Assembly: GCA_045599345.1 (NCBI GenBank)
Contig: JAZRVV010000019.1
Coordinates: forward strand, 1-64,000
Length of the DNA stretch: 64,000 nt
Source: UBA1227 sp045599345
GTDB taxonomy: Bacteria > Bacillota > Clostridia > Oscillospirales > Acutalibacteraceae
Reading direction: 5' to 3'
A model generated the notes under the pieces. The model had not been told where the DNA came from, did no database searches, and worked only from the letters and a program-made list of their open reading frames with translations. Shown in pieces: positions 53,367 through 61,656 of the stretch (position 1 is its first letter; each line of letters begins with the position of its first letter). A program made the position numbers and the translations under genes.

Positions 53367-53929
53367 ACACACCTAATAAATTGACAATTTCAAGAATGAT
53401 ACTAACACCAATTTTCTTGACTGTATTTCTTGTAAGCTTTAAGTTCCACTATGCGATTGCACTAGTGCTCTTTATAGCGGCTTCTTTGACCGACCTCTTT
53501 GATGGTAAGATTGCAAGACGAAACAACATAGTTACGAACTTTGGTAAGTTTGCTGACCCACTTGCAGACAAGATGCTGACAACTTCAGCAATCCTTGGTT
53601 TCATTGCAACTGGATATTGCAATATCTGGATTCTCTTTATCATTCTCTTTAGAGAGTTTGCTATCAGTGCTATGCGACTTGTCGCAGCAAGTGATGGCGT
53701 TGTCATTCCTGCCAACATGTGGGGCAAGGTTAAGACAACAATTCAGATGGTAGCATCTATCGTTATCATGCTTATGCTCTCAATCACATTTGACTTTGGC
53801 GTTTCAATCCTTGAAACACCACTCGTAATTGTTGCAAATATTTTGCTTTGGCTCATGGCTGCTGCCACACTTATTTCTGGTATCGTATACATTATCCAAG
53901 GCACAAAAGTAATAGATTTCTCAAAATAA
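53363..53929 (+). CDS. pgsA: CDP-diacylglycerol-glycerol-3-phosphate 3-phosphatidyltransferase
   Basis: Makes phosphatidylglycerol phosphate, 188 aa, four to six helices. CDP-alcohol motif TDLFDGKIARR followed by GKFADPLADK gives the D-x2-DG-x2-AR-x8-G-x3-D-x3-D pattern intact. ATG 53363 overlaps the rimO stop; the rimO-pgsA order is conserved in Firmicutes. An in-frame GTG at 53357 is the alternative start. Confidence 0.96.
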   Translation: MNTPNKLTISRMILTPIFLTVFLVSFKFHYAIALVLFIAASLTDLFDGKIARRNNIVTNFGKFADPLADKMLTTSAILGFIATGYCNIWILFIILFREFAISAMRLVAASDGVVIPANMWGKVKTTIQMVASIVIMLMLSITFDFGVSILETPLVIVANILLWLMAAATLISGIVYIIQGTKVIDFSK

Positions 53930-53942
53930 GAGGAGACTTGAA

Positions 53943-55340
53943 ATGAAAGTATTTAATACTTTGACACGCAAGAAAGAGGAAGTTGAAACCCTGGTGCCAG
54001 GCGAGTACAAAATTTACGCTTGTGGCCCTACAGTTTACAACTACATTCATATCGGCAATGCCCGTCCGCTTTGCGTGTTTGATGTACTTCGCAGATACCT
54101 TGAGTATCGTGGATACAAGGTAACGTTCGTTCAGAACTTTACTGATATCGACGATAAAATTATCAAAAAGGCAAACGAAGAAGGCACAGACTATCTCACT
54201 GTTGCAAAGAAGTATATCGAGGAGTATTGGACAGATGCAAAGGGCATGAATATCCGCCCTGCAGACATCCATCCAAAGGCAACAGAAAACATCGATGAGA
54301 TCATCGATATCATCACTACCCTTATCGACAAGGGTAATGCATATGCCGTTGAAAACGGTGACGTATATTTCTCAACCAAGACATTCAGTGGCTATGGCAA
54401 ACTCTCGCACCAGCCACTTGAGGATTTGGAAGCAGGCGCTCGCATCAATATTGGCGAGCTCAAGCACGACCCTATGGACTTTGCCCTTTGGAAATCAGCC
54501 AAGCCAGGCGAGCCATATTGGGAGTCGCCTTGGGGACAGGGTCGACCAGGTTGGCACATTGAGTGCTCAGCAATGAATCGTCGTTTCCTTGGCAACACAA
54601 TCGACATTCACTGTGGTGGTCAGGACCTCATCTTCCCTCACCACGAGAACGAGATTGCACAGTCAGAGTGTTGTAACGATGCTCCATTTGCAAACTATTG
54701 GATGCACAACGGATACATCAACGTTGATAATGTCAAGATGTCCAAATCTCTCGGCAACTTCTTTACAGTACGTGATGTGGCTGAAAAGTATGGCTATGAG
54801 CCAATCCGTTACCTTATGATATCCTCTCATTACAGGAGCCCTATCAACTACAGCACTGACATCATAGAGCAGTGCAAGGCTGCGCTCCAGCGTCTCTACA
54901 CTTGTCGTGATGCACTTGATTTTGCTGCGGAGAACGCACACTCACTCACAACTCCAGAGGACTTCGACCTCAAGAAGAAGCTTGATGCACATCGCACAGC
55001 TTTCGTTGAGGCCATGGACGATGACCTCAACACAGCTGATGCTCTCGCATCAATCTATGACCTTGTTCGTGACATAAACATTATTTTAAAGGGCAAGGCA
55101 TCATCAGAGATCATCGAATACGCAACAGAGGAGTTCGATGAGCTCACTGGTGTACTCGGACTTGTATACAACAGGAAGAAAGAGTCACTCGACATCGATG
55201 TTGAGAAGCTCATTGAAGAGCGCAACCAGGCTCGCAAGAACAAGGACTTTGCTCTTGCTGACAAGATTCGTGATGATTTGAAAGCTCAGGGAATCATCCT
55301 TGAGGACACACCACAGGGTGTAAAATGGCATAAGGCATAA
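53943..55340 (+). CDS. cysS: Cysteinyl-tRNA synthetase
   Basis: Class I synthetase charging tRNA-Cys, 465 aa. HIGH-like HIGNARP after YACGPTVYNY with zinc-binding Cys, and KMSKSLGNFF. Zinc ligands also in WHIECSAM and HHENEIAQSE. The C-terminal anticodon domain has ADKIRDDLKAQGI. No T-box leader: only 13 bases separate it from pgsA, so it is read from upstream. Confidence 0.97.
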   Translation: MKVFNTLTRKKEEVETLVPGEYKIYACGPTVYNYIHIGNARPLCVFDVLRRYLEYRGYKVTFVQNFTDIDDKIIKKANEEGTDYLTVAKKYIEEYWTDAKGMNIRPADIHPKATENIDEIIDIITTLIDKGNAYAVENGDVYFSTKTFSGYGKLSHQPLEDLEAGARINIGELKHDPMDFALWKSAKPGEPYWESPWGQGRPGWHIECSAMNRRFLGNTIDIHCGGQDLIFPHHENEIAQSECCNDAPFANYWMHNGYINVDNVKMSKSLGNFFTVRDVAEKYGYEPIRYLMISSHYRSPINYSTDIIEQCKAALQRLYTCRDALDFAAENAHSLTTPEDFDLKKKLDAHRTAFVEAMDDDLNTADALASIYDLVRDINIILKGKASSEIIEYATEEFDELTGVLGLVYNRKKESLDIDVEKLIEERNQARKNKDFALADKIRDDLKAQGIILEDTPQGVKWHKA

Positions 55341-55355
55341 TATAATTGTATTTAA

Positions 55356-55386
55356 AGAGGCATGCATTGCGCATGCCTCTATTTTT
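55356..55386 (+). terminator. Terminator after cysS
   Basis: Perfect 10-bp stem (55356-55365 with 55371-55380), five-base loop, ATTTTT tail. Confidence 0.9.
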
Positions 55387-55469
55387 GTACAGTTGTAGGT
55401 TAATTTTGAACATTTTGTGCAAGTTTAATATAAATTTTCAATATTTTTAAAAATTTTTATAAAAAAGTG

Positions 55470-55498
55470 TTGACATTTATTTGTCAATCCGTTATAGT
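55470..55498 (+). promoter_or_regulatory. Strong promoter with no downstream protein gene
   Basis: TTGACA (55470-55475), 17-base spacer, TATAGT (55493-55498). A poly-A/T stretch directly upstream could be an UP element. The nearest rightward coding start is rplM at 55820, beyond a terminator and another promoter. Confidence 0.8.
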
Positions 55499-55504
55499 GA
55501 TGAA

Positions 55505-55638
55505 TGTAAGGGGAAGGTCCTTACAAAAATCCCAATTAATTTGGTAGTTTTTTCATTTTAATATCTCCTTTATTTTGAATAATTATCTCCTCAAAAACCA
55601 AAAGGCTCCGTAAGTCCAAACGGAGCCTTTCGGTTTTT
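55505..55638 (+). ncRNA. Candidate small RNA with two anti-Shine-Dalgarno motifs
   Basis: The predicted 134-base transcript starts at a hairpin (TGTAAGG 55505-55511 with CCTTACA 55519-55525), passes through an AT-rich unpaired region with ATCTCCT twice (around 55562-55568 and 55585-55591), and ends at an intrinsic terminator. ATCTCCT is complementary to AGGAGAT-type ribosome sites. No ORF fits. The same DNA read in reverse has an AAAGGAGAT site before a 6-codon frame, so a reverse-strand peptide is the alternative. No known RNA family recognised. Confidence 0.5.
55601..55638 (+). terminator. Intrinsic terminator of the small-RNA candidate
   Basis: Perfect 10-bp stem (55601-55610 with 55621-55630), ten-base loop, tail CGGTTTTTC. 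Confidence 0.85.
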
Positions 55639-55668
55639 CTTATGACGATTTTTTCAAAATTCGAGAAT

Positions 55669-55718
55669 GAGAAAACGTGAGAAAAAGAGAGAAAACGCGC
55701 GAAAACGCGAGAACTCGT
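55669..55718 (+). repeat. Five tandem 10-base repeats with phased A-tracts
   Basis: Units GAGAAAACGT, GAGAAAAAGA, GAGAAAACGC, GCGAAAACGC and GAGAACTCGT begin at 55669, 55679, 55689, 55699 and 55709. The AAAA runs recur every 10 bases, close to one helical turn, which predicts curved DNA. The array ends about 30 bases before the rplM -35; AT-rich sequence (55719-55744) fills the gap. Confidence 0.75.
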
Positions 55719-55748
55719 TTTGTAAATTAAAAAATTGAAAAAATAGTG

Positions 55749-55777
55749 TTGACGAAGGTGAAAACGAGTGTTATTAT
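55749..55777 (+). promoter_or_regulatory. Promoter of rplM-rpsI
   Basis: TTGACG (55749-55754), 17-base spacer, TATTAT (55772-55777), followed by a leader of about 35 bases and AATGGAGG. Confidence 0.78.
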
Positions 55778-55819
55778 AGTCGAGCACTTTAGTTATAAAT
55801 AATTAATGGAGGAAAAGTT

Positions 55820-56248
55820 ATGTCAACATATATGCCAAAAGCAGGCGACATTACTCGCACATGGTATGTTCTTGACGCAGAGGGCAAGACTCTTGGTGCA
55901 GTTGCAACAGAGGCTGCTACACTTCTTCGCGGCAAGCACAAGCCAACATTTGCTCCTCACGCTGACTGCGGTGACAACGTTATCGTAATCAATGCTGAGA
56001 AGGTTGTTTTAACAGGTAAGAAACTTGATCAGAAGATGTACTATCACCACACAGGCTACATCGGTAACCTCAAGGAAGTTAAGTATTCTGATCTTATGAA
56101 GACAAAGCCAGAGTTCGTTATTACTAAGGCTGTTAAGGGTATGCTCCCTTCAACAACTCTTGGTAGAAAGGCTCTCACAAGACTTCGTGTATACAAGGGC
56201 GCTGAGCATCCACATGCAGCACAGAACCCTGTTGCACGTGAATTTTAA
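55820..56248 (+). CDS. rplM: 50S ribosomal protein L13
   Basis: Large-subunit protein of 142 aa, usual length. WYVLDAEGKTLGAVATEAAT, GDNVIVINAEKVVLTGKKL and VKGMLPSTTLGRKALTRLRV are diagnostic. GGAGG precedes ATG 55820. In operon with rpsI 17 bases downstream, the universal bacterial order. Confidence 0.98.
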   Translation: MSTYMPKAGDITRTWYVLDAEGKTLGAVATEAATLLRGKHKPTFAPHADCGDNVIVINAEKVVLTGKKLDQKMYYHHTGYIGNLKEVKYSDLMKTKPEFVITKAVKGMLPSTTLGRKALTRLRVYKGAEHPHAAQNPVAREF

Positions 56249-56265
56249 TAGGAGGGCTACACATT

Positions 56266-56664
56266 ATGTATAACGATAATCCTTATTTCTATGGTACAGG
56301 TCGTAGAAAGAGCTCTGTAGCTCGTGTACGCGTTTACCCAGGTAATGGTAAAATCACAATCAATGACAGAGATATCGATGATTACTTTGGTCTTGATACA
56401 TTAAAGCTCATCGTTCGTCAGCCACTCGAGCTTCTTGGTCTTACTGAGAAGTTTGACATCGTTTGCCGTGTTAACGGTGGTGGTGTTTCAGGTCAGGCTG
56501 GTGCTATCCGTCATGGTCTTTCACGTGCTCTTCTTCAGTATGATGAAAAGCTTCGTCCAGAACTCAAGAAGGCTGGATTCCTTACACGTGATCCACGTAT
56601 GAAGGAAAGAAAGAAACCAGGTCTCAAGGGCGCTCGTAGAGCTCCACAGTTCTCAAAGAGATAA
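56266..56664 (+). CDS. rpsI: 30S ribosomal protein S9
   Basis: Small-subunit protein of 132 aa. YGTGRRKSSVARVRVYPGNG at the N-terminus, GGGVSGQAGAIRHGLSRAL, and the conserved C-terminal tail ending KGARRAPQFSKR that contacts P-site tRNA. Last gene of the rplM operon. Confidence 0.98.
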   Translation: MYNDNPYFYGTGRRKSSVARVRVYPGNGKITINDRDIDDYFGLDTLKLIVRQPLELLGLTEKFDIVCRVNGGGVSGQAGAIRHGLSRALLQYDEKLRPELKKAGFLTRDPRMKERKKPGLKGARRAPQFSKR

Positions 56665-56678
56665 CAATCAAAAATTAT

Positions 56679-56708
56679 GCTCCAGGCTTTTGCCTGGAGC
56701 ATTTTTTA
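56679..56708. terminator. Bidirectional terminator
   Basis: Perfect 9-bp stem (56679-56687 with 56692-56700), TTTT loop, ATTTTTTAT tail on the forward strand and ATAATTTTTG on the reverse. Separates rpsI from the STAS-ligase gene. Confidence 0.92.
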
Positions 56709-56710
56709 TT

Positions 56711-58561
56711 TTATAAACTTTCTATTATTTGCTTTTTAATGGTTATGCCATCAACCTTACCACTGCCAAGGAGTGGGAAACTATCAAAAACAAAGAATCG
56801 AACTGGTATCTTGTACTTGGCTAGGTGCTTTGACAATTCTGCTTTTGCAGCATTTTCGTCCCATGTGGCGCCGTCTTTTAAAATGATGGCGGCCACGACA
56901 ACTTCACCTTTGACTTCATGAGGGAGACCAAGGACCTTGACGTCTTTGATTTCTGGTAATTTTGTCATCTCTTCTGCGATTTCTCCAGGGGAGATATTTT
57001 CACCACCACAGATGATGAGGTCCTTTTTTCTGCCTACAAGTCTTAAGTATCCATCGTCATCAAGTACGCCTATGTCACCTGTCAAGAGCCAACCTTCATC
57101 GTCTACTGGTTGCTTGTCGATAGGGAGGTGGTAGTAACAAACTACCATTGCGTTTGAACGGATACAAATTTCACCCTCTTGGCCTTTTTTCAAGACTTCT
57201 CCTGTGCTTAAATCGCGGATGCTAAGCTCAAGTCCAGGAGCTGGCTTGCCGACAGTTTTAAGTATGTGCTCGGTTGTGTCGTTATAAAGAGTGAGGCTGA
57301 TTGCGGCGTTTTCGCTCATGCCATAAATGTTGCCAAAATGGTTATTTGGCAGGAACTTTTTGAGGAGCGCAAACTGAGACTCTGTCGTTGTGGCACCGCC
57401 GAGAACAGATACGCGAAGGGAGGCAAGCTTTTCCGACGCAAATGTTTTAGCGCCAATAATCGCAAGCATCATCGCAGGGACAGAGTTGAATATGGTGCAT
57501 TTATATTTGTCGATAAGTTCGATGATGAGGTCAGGCGATTTGCTTTCTGGAATTATAGAGGTGTATCCAGAAAGCACGGCGAGTGCAACACCGGTGGCGA
57601 GACCAAAGATATGGAAGAAAGGTAAAAATGCAAGATTGATATCTTGCTTTTTTAGCTCGTATTCTTTGATAAATGACTCGATGCTTGACATTATGCTAAA
57701 GCTGGACGCAAGTATTGCTTTTGGAAGACCAGTTGAACCGGATGAATAGATGATTACACTGGCATCATCTGCAAGGAAGTTGCCTTGATATTTATCCTTT
57801 ATGTTATCAAATTCATCAAACCTCTTCGTAAAATCAACACTACTACTAATATCATATACGAGTGAGATTGTGTCACCTAAGAGGGCATTTTTATAGTCGT
57901 CAAAAGTGGTGATGCCCGGGATTTCTGCATAGCAGAGGTGCGTGACATCGCCAATCTTTGCAAGTGACAAAACTTCGTTTGGCAAAAGTGCTGGGTTGAT
58001 TAGCACAGCAATGCCGCCGAGTTTTTGTATTGCAAAGAAAGTGACTACCCAGTTGATTGAATTTGGAGCACAAATTCCAACATGAGTACCTTTCTTAACG
58101 CCAGCAAGGCTGAGGTCATCCGCCACAATCTGTGACATCTTATCTAAATCATCCCAAGTATATGGCCGATTTAGATATATGAAAGCGGTGTTTTTACAGT
58201 CGCTTTCAAGTCGCTTTTTAAGCAGGCTTGAAAAGCTAAGACGATATCCGTCGTCAAGAAAGTCATCCTTCTCAATCTTGATTAATGTATCAAAACCGGT
58301 GGTTTTGAAAACGTCGATTATCTCATCGCTTGCATTGATGATTCTCATTTTATCATCGGTTAGTTTCTTTCTAGCAACGAGTAAAACGCGAAGACCAGCT
58401 GATGTGATATAGCTAGTCTTTGCGAAATCTATTGTCAAATCAAGTCCCTCATAATCAAGGGATAAGAGTTCTTCGTTTAACTTTGTTGATGTAACTGTGT
58501 CAATAGTACCTACTATTGATATTGTGACATTGTTGCCATCAACTGTTTTGATTATTTCCAT
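56711..58561 (-). CDS. STAS domain fused to an acyl-adenylate-forming ligase
   Basis: 616 aa. The first 100 residues form a STAS (anti-sigma antagonist) domain with YITSAGLRVLLVARKKL; S54 aligns with the phosphorylated serine of SpoIIAA. After a short linker comes a full ANL-family AMP-binding enzyme: P-loop IYSSGSTGLPK (271-281), A5 YGMSE (413-417), A7 TGDIG (494-498), A8 GRKKDLIICGGENISP (510-525) and catalytic K602 in GSGKVDG. All key residues are present, so acyl activation is likely; substrate unknown. No anti-sigma kinase is nearby. It overlaps by 23 bases the upstream membrane acyltransferase-like gene. Confidence 0.92.
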   Translation of the reverse strand: MEIIKTVDGNNVTISIVGTIDTVTSTKLNEELLSLDYEGLDLTIDFAKTSYITSAGLRVLLVARKKLTDDKMRIINASDEIIDVFKTTGFDTLIKIEKDDFLDDGYRLSFSSLLKKRLESDCKNTAFIYLNRPYTWDDLDKMSQIVADDLSLAGVKKGTHVGICAPNSINWVVTFFAIQKLGGIAVLINPALLPNEVLSLAKIGDVTHLCYAEIPGITTFDDYKNALLGDTISLVYDISSSVDFTKRFDEFDNIKDKYQGNFLADDASVIIYSSGSTGLPKAILASSFSIMSSIESFIKEYELKKQDINLAFLPFFHIFGLATGVALAVLSGYTSIIPESKSPDLIIELIDKYKCTIFNSVPAMMLAIIGAKTFASEKLASLRVSVLGGATTTESQFALLKKFLPNNHFGNIYGMSENAAISLTLYNDTTEHILKTVGKPAPGLELSIRDLSTGEVLKKGQEGEICIRSNAMVVCYYHLPIDKQPVDDEGWLLTGDIGVLDDDGYLRLVGRKKDLIICGGENISPGEIAEEMTKLPEIKDVKVLGLPHEVKGEVVVAAIILKDGATWDENAAKAELSKHLAKYKIPVRFFVFDSFPLLGSGKVDGITIKKQIIESL

Positions 58562-59678
58562 CGTTTACCTCAACACGTTTTTCTTCTAGTTTACGCTTTC
58601 TAAACCTTGTGTATTCTTCAGCAATGATGTTTGCAACAACAAAGATTATCGTGCCAACAATAAATGTGAAAGGTACAGCGAGCCCATCGAATTCTACAAT
58701 GGCAAAAATAGCTTCAATTAAGCCTATGATTACCCAATGGATGCAGTAAGTACGGTTTATGTTCTTGCTGATTGTTGTAATCAGGTTTTTGCCAGCCTTT
58801 GGTATGATTTTTGAAGCATAGTGGTAAAGGCTAGTTGCAAATATCATACCGAGTAAAAATACTAAAATGTTTGGTGTGGTGAACTGATAGTAGTAGAGAA
58901 TGTTTGGGTTCATCATTCCGAGTTCTCTTGGAATAGCAATACCCATATAGGTGGCAAGTAAAACGCCAGAGATTGGCAATGCAAGTTTATAATATTTGTC
59001 GATGTCAGTACAGCGACGAATAATATATTTGCCATAGAGGTATCCAACTACAACTACTATGAACCAGTTGAGAAGTGGGAAAGGTGCAAGATTGAGCTCG
59101 TTTGTTGCTGAGCATGTGCCAATTAACAAACCATAGATTTGAACTAATACTGGATTGACTGGGTCTACAAATCTGATGAAGCTGCCGACAACAGACATGA
59201 TGAGTGCGACAATAAATATTGCAAAATCAGAGAACTTCAATTTTTTAAGAAGCCCAAAGAGCATAAGGGCGAGGCCTGCAAATTGCATGATGTCGTCGCA
59301 TATTAAAAGAACGATTGCATAAGTGATTGGAAGGCCAACTATTGTGACACCTAATATTGCAAGGAGGCCCTCTCGAAAGATGTTTAGTATATAACCGAAT
59401 GCAAATATTTTAGCGCCACGAACTATGAGCTTGTTTGCATCGCCTTTGAAACTGTAGGATATTCCAAGTCCCATACACATCATAAATGTACTAGCTCCAA
59501 ATATACTGTCTAGGACGATAACGAATATATAGAACAAACTTGATGTTCCGGCTGCTGATTCGACGGTGAGTTCTTCGAAACAATGGACAAAGACCATTCC
59601 AAGTATACAGATAGCTTTTGCCATATCAAATTCAAACTGTCTTAAAGTATTAACGTCCTTTTTAGCTAATAAATTCAT
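58539..59678 (-). CDS. Polytopic membrane acyltransferase-like protein
   Basis: 379 aa, about ten transmembrane helices. The N-terminus FEFDMAKAICILGMVFVHCF resembles the R/D-x-LRG...H start of Acyltransferase_3 or of heparan-glucosaminide acetyltransferase-like (DUF1624) proteins, with H32 as the probable catalytic histidine; a second CIHW motif lies near the C-terminus (about residue 322). The family assignment is tentative. ATG 59678 is preceded by AAGGGG; an in-frame start at 59711 is less likely. Its 3' end overlaps the STAS-ligase start, implying that the ligase supplies an activated acyl group to this protein. Confidence 0.72.
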   Translation of the reverse strand: MNLLAKKDVNTLRQFEFDMAKAICILGMVFVHCFEELTVESAAGTSSLFYIFVIVLDSIFGASTFMMCMGLGISYSFKGDANKLIVRGAKIFAFGYILNIFREGLLAILGVTIVGLPITYAIVLLICDDIMQFAGLALMLFGLLKKLKFSDFAIFIVALIMSVVGSFIRFVDPVNPVLVQIYGLLIGTCSATNELNLAPFPLLNWFIVVVVGYLYGKYIIRRCTDIDKYYKLALPISGVLLATYMGIAIPRELGMMNPNILYYYQFTTPNILVFLLGMIFATSLYHYASKIIPKAGKNLITTISKNINRTYCIHWVIIGLIEAIFAIVEFDGLAVPFTFIVGTIIFVVANIIAEEYTRFRKRKLEEKRVEVNDGNNQNS

Positions 59679-59731
59679 AGACTCACCCCTTATAATTCCA
59701 ATTATAAGCAATTAAATGACAAAATACACAC

Positions 59732-59760
59732 TTTATTTTGTAATATTAATAGTATATAAT
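59732..59760 (+). promoter_or_regulatory. Promoter of the PTS IIC-proBAC operon
   Basis: A perfect TATAAT (59755-59760) with a weak -35 TTTATT (59732-59737) at 17 bases, 31 bases before the start codon. Confidence 0.45.
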
Positions 59761-59791
59761 ACTAGCAACTAATTTTAGAGGAGATGAAGGC

Positions 59792-60868
59792 ATGAGTAAG
59801 TTTAAAGCTTTCCTCAAGAAAAAGGACATAGAAATTTCAGGAAAAAGGTACGGCATTGACGCATTAGGCGCAATGGCACAGGGTCTTTTCTGTTCCCTCC
59901 TTATCGGAACAATTTTTAAGACACTTGGCATGATTCCTGCCCTTTCAGTTTTCACTGATATTGGCGGCTATGCAATGGCAATGTCTGGCCCTGCTATGGC
60001 CATTGCCATTGGTTATGCTTTAAAGGCTCCACCACTTGTACTTTTCTCACTTGCGGTTGTTGGTAATTCGGCCAACACCATAGGTGGTGCGGGTGGACCA
60101 CTTGCCGTTTTGTTCATTGCAATTATTGCAGCTGAATTCGGCAAGTTGGTTTCAAAGGAGACCAAGATAGATATTCTTGTAACACCAACAGTAACAATCC
60201 TTGTTGGCGTTGGCCTCTCAATGCTTATTGCAGCGCCAATAGGCAAGGCCGCTATGTGGGTTGGTGACCTCATTATGTGGGCAACTGATCTCCAGCCATT
60301 CCTTATGGGAATTGTTGTATCGGTACTTGTTGGTATTGCACTTACACTTCCGATTTCATCTGCTGCTATCTGTGCATCATTTGGCCTTGTTGGCCTTGCT
60401 GGTGGCGCTGCTGTTGCAGGCTGCTGCGCACAGATGGTTGGTTTTGCAGTTATGTCATACAAGGAGAACAAGGTTGGTGGCCTTATCTCACAGGGTATCG
60501 GCACATCAATGCTCCAGATGCCAAACATTGTTAAGAATCCAAAGATTTGGATTGCTCCAACACTTGCATCTGCAATCACAGGCCCTATCGCTACTTGCAT
60601 ATTTGGACTTCAGATGAACGGTGCCGCTATCAACTCTGGCATGGGTACATGTGGTCTTTGCGGACCTATCGGTGTAATCACAGGTTGGTTCTCACCATCT
60701 GATGCAGCAGCTGCAAAGGACCTTGCTGCAATCGCACCAAATGCAAAGGACTGGATTGGCCTTGCACTTGTCTGTGTTGTACTTCCAGCAATACTCTCAT
60801 TCATCTTCTGTGAAGTTGAGAGAAAGATTGGCTGGATCAAAGAAAATGATTTAAAACTTCCAGAATAA
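59792..60868 (+). CDS. PTS EIIC-like membrane protein (PfoR-type)
   Basis: 358 aa, about ten helices. Segments GKRYGIDALGAMAQGLFCSL, GNSANTIGGAGGPLAVLF and MNGAAINSGMGTCGLCGPIG fit the PTS_EIIC_2 family that includes PfoR. There are no IIA or IIB domains and none is encoded nearby, so it is probably not a phosphotransferase permease; it may be a transporter of another solute or a membrane regulator. GAGG precedes ATG 59792. It leads into proBAC with a 15-base gap. Confidence 0.85.
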   Translation: MSKFKAFLKKKDIEISGKRYGIDALGAMAQGLFCSLLIGTIFKTLGMIPALSVFTDIGGYAMAMSGPAMAIAIGYALKAPPLVLFSLAVVGNSANTIGGAGGPLAVLFIAIIAAEFGKLVSKETKIDILVTPTVTILVGVGLSMLIAAPIGKAAMWVGDLIMWATDLQPFLMGIVVSVLVGIALTLPISSAAICASFGLVGLAGGAAVAGCCAQMVGFAVMSYKENKVGGLISQGIGTSMLQMPNIVKNPKIWIAPTLASAITGPIATCIFGLQMNGAAINSGMGTCGLCGPIGVITGWFSPSDAAAAKDLAAIAPNAKDWIGLALVCVVLPAILSFIFCEVERKIGWIKENDLKLPE

Positions 60869-60883
60869 TAGAAGGTAGATTTT

Positions 60884-61654
60884 ATGCGTATAGTTGTTAA
60901 AGTGGGCACATCAACACTTGCCCACGCAACAGGACATCTCAATATCAAACGTGTAGAGGAACTTTGCAAAGTTTTGTCAGACGTAAAAAATGCGGGCCAT
61001 GAGGTAGTGCTTGTATCATCTGGTGCTATCGGCATGGGTCTTGGCAAGCTCCTTATCAAGAGCAAGCCAGACGACATCCCAACCAAGCAGGCTGCTGCCG
61101 CTGTTGGCCAGTGTGAACTCATGTACACATATGACAAGCTTTTCTCAGAATACAACCACACAGTAGCACAGATACTCCTTACTGGTGCTGATGTTAAGGA
61201 TCCTGTTCGTCATGGCAATTTCCAGAATACTGTATACAGGCTCTTGGAGCTTGGCGCTATCCCTGTAATTAACGAGAATGACTCGATAGCAACAGAGGAA
61301 ATCGTAATAGGTGACAACGATACGCTTGGCGCAATAGTTGCAACATCAATAGGCGCTGATTTGCTTATCATTCTCTCTGATATCGACGGCCTCTACACAG
61401 GGGATCCACACAAGGACAAGGATGCAACGCTTATCAAGGTTGTAGAGGAAATAAATGATGATATCTTGAAACTCGGCGGTGGCAGTGGCTCTAGCCTTGG
61501 CACCGGCGGTATGAAGACAAAGCTCATTGCTGCAGAGATTACAACCGGTGGCGGAGTAGATATGATAATCGCCAACGGAAACAATCCAGCAGCAATCTAC
61601 AACATGGTCGATGGAACTGACTTTGTTGGAACTAAATTTTGCAAGAGGAAGTAA
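60884..61654 (+). CDS. proB: Glutamate 5-kinase
   Basis: First step of proline synthesis, phosphorylating glutamate, 256 aa. Amino-acid-kinase fold: RIVVKVGTSTLAHATG, VLVSSGAIGMGLGKL, PVINENDSIATEE and GGMKTKLIAAEI. It is the short form lacking the C-terminal PUA domain found in most bacterial ProB of about 370 aa. Usual feedback inhibition by proline resides in the kinase domain and may still apply. Confidence 0.97.
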   Translation: MRIVVKVGTSTLAHATGHLNIKRVEELCKVLSDVKNAGHEVVLVSSGAIGMGLGKLLIKSKPDDIPTKQAAAAVGQCELMYTYDKLFSEYNHTVAQILLTGADVKDPVRHGNFQNTVYRLLELGAIPVINENDSIATEEIVIGDNDTLGAIVATSIGADLLIILSDIDGLYTGDPHKDKDATLIKVVEEINDDILKLGGGSGSSLGTGGMKTKLIAAEITTGGGVDMIIANGNNPAAIYNMVDGTDFVGTKFCKRK

Positions 61655-61656
61655 AA

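Noticed and set aside
53929..53943. T-box leader for cysS
   Set aside because: Only 13 bases separate pgsA and cysS, and no T-box elements are present there.
55669..55718. CRISPR or minisatellite
   Set aside because: The 10-base units are contiguous without spacers; phased A-tracts explain the periodicity better.
55536..55787. 83-residue reverse-strand frame between cysS and rplM
   Set aside because: It crosses a terminator and the phased repeats with biased composition. Only the last six codons follow a good ribosome site, and those are mentioned as an alternative to the small RNA.
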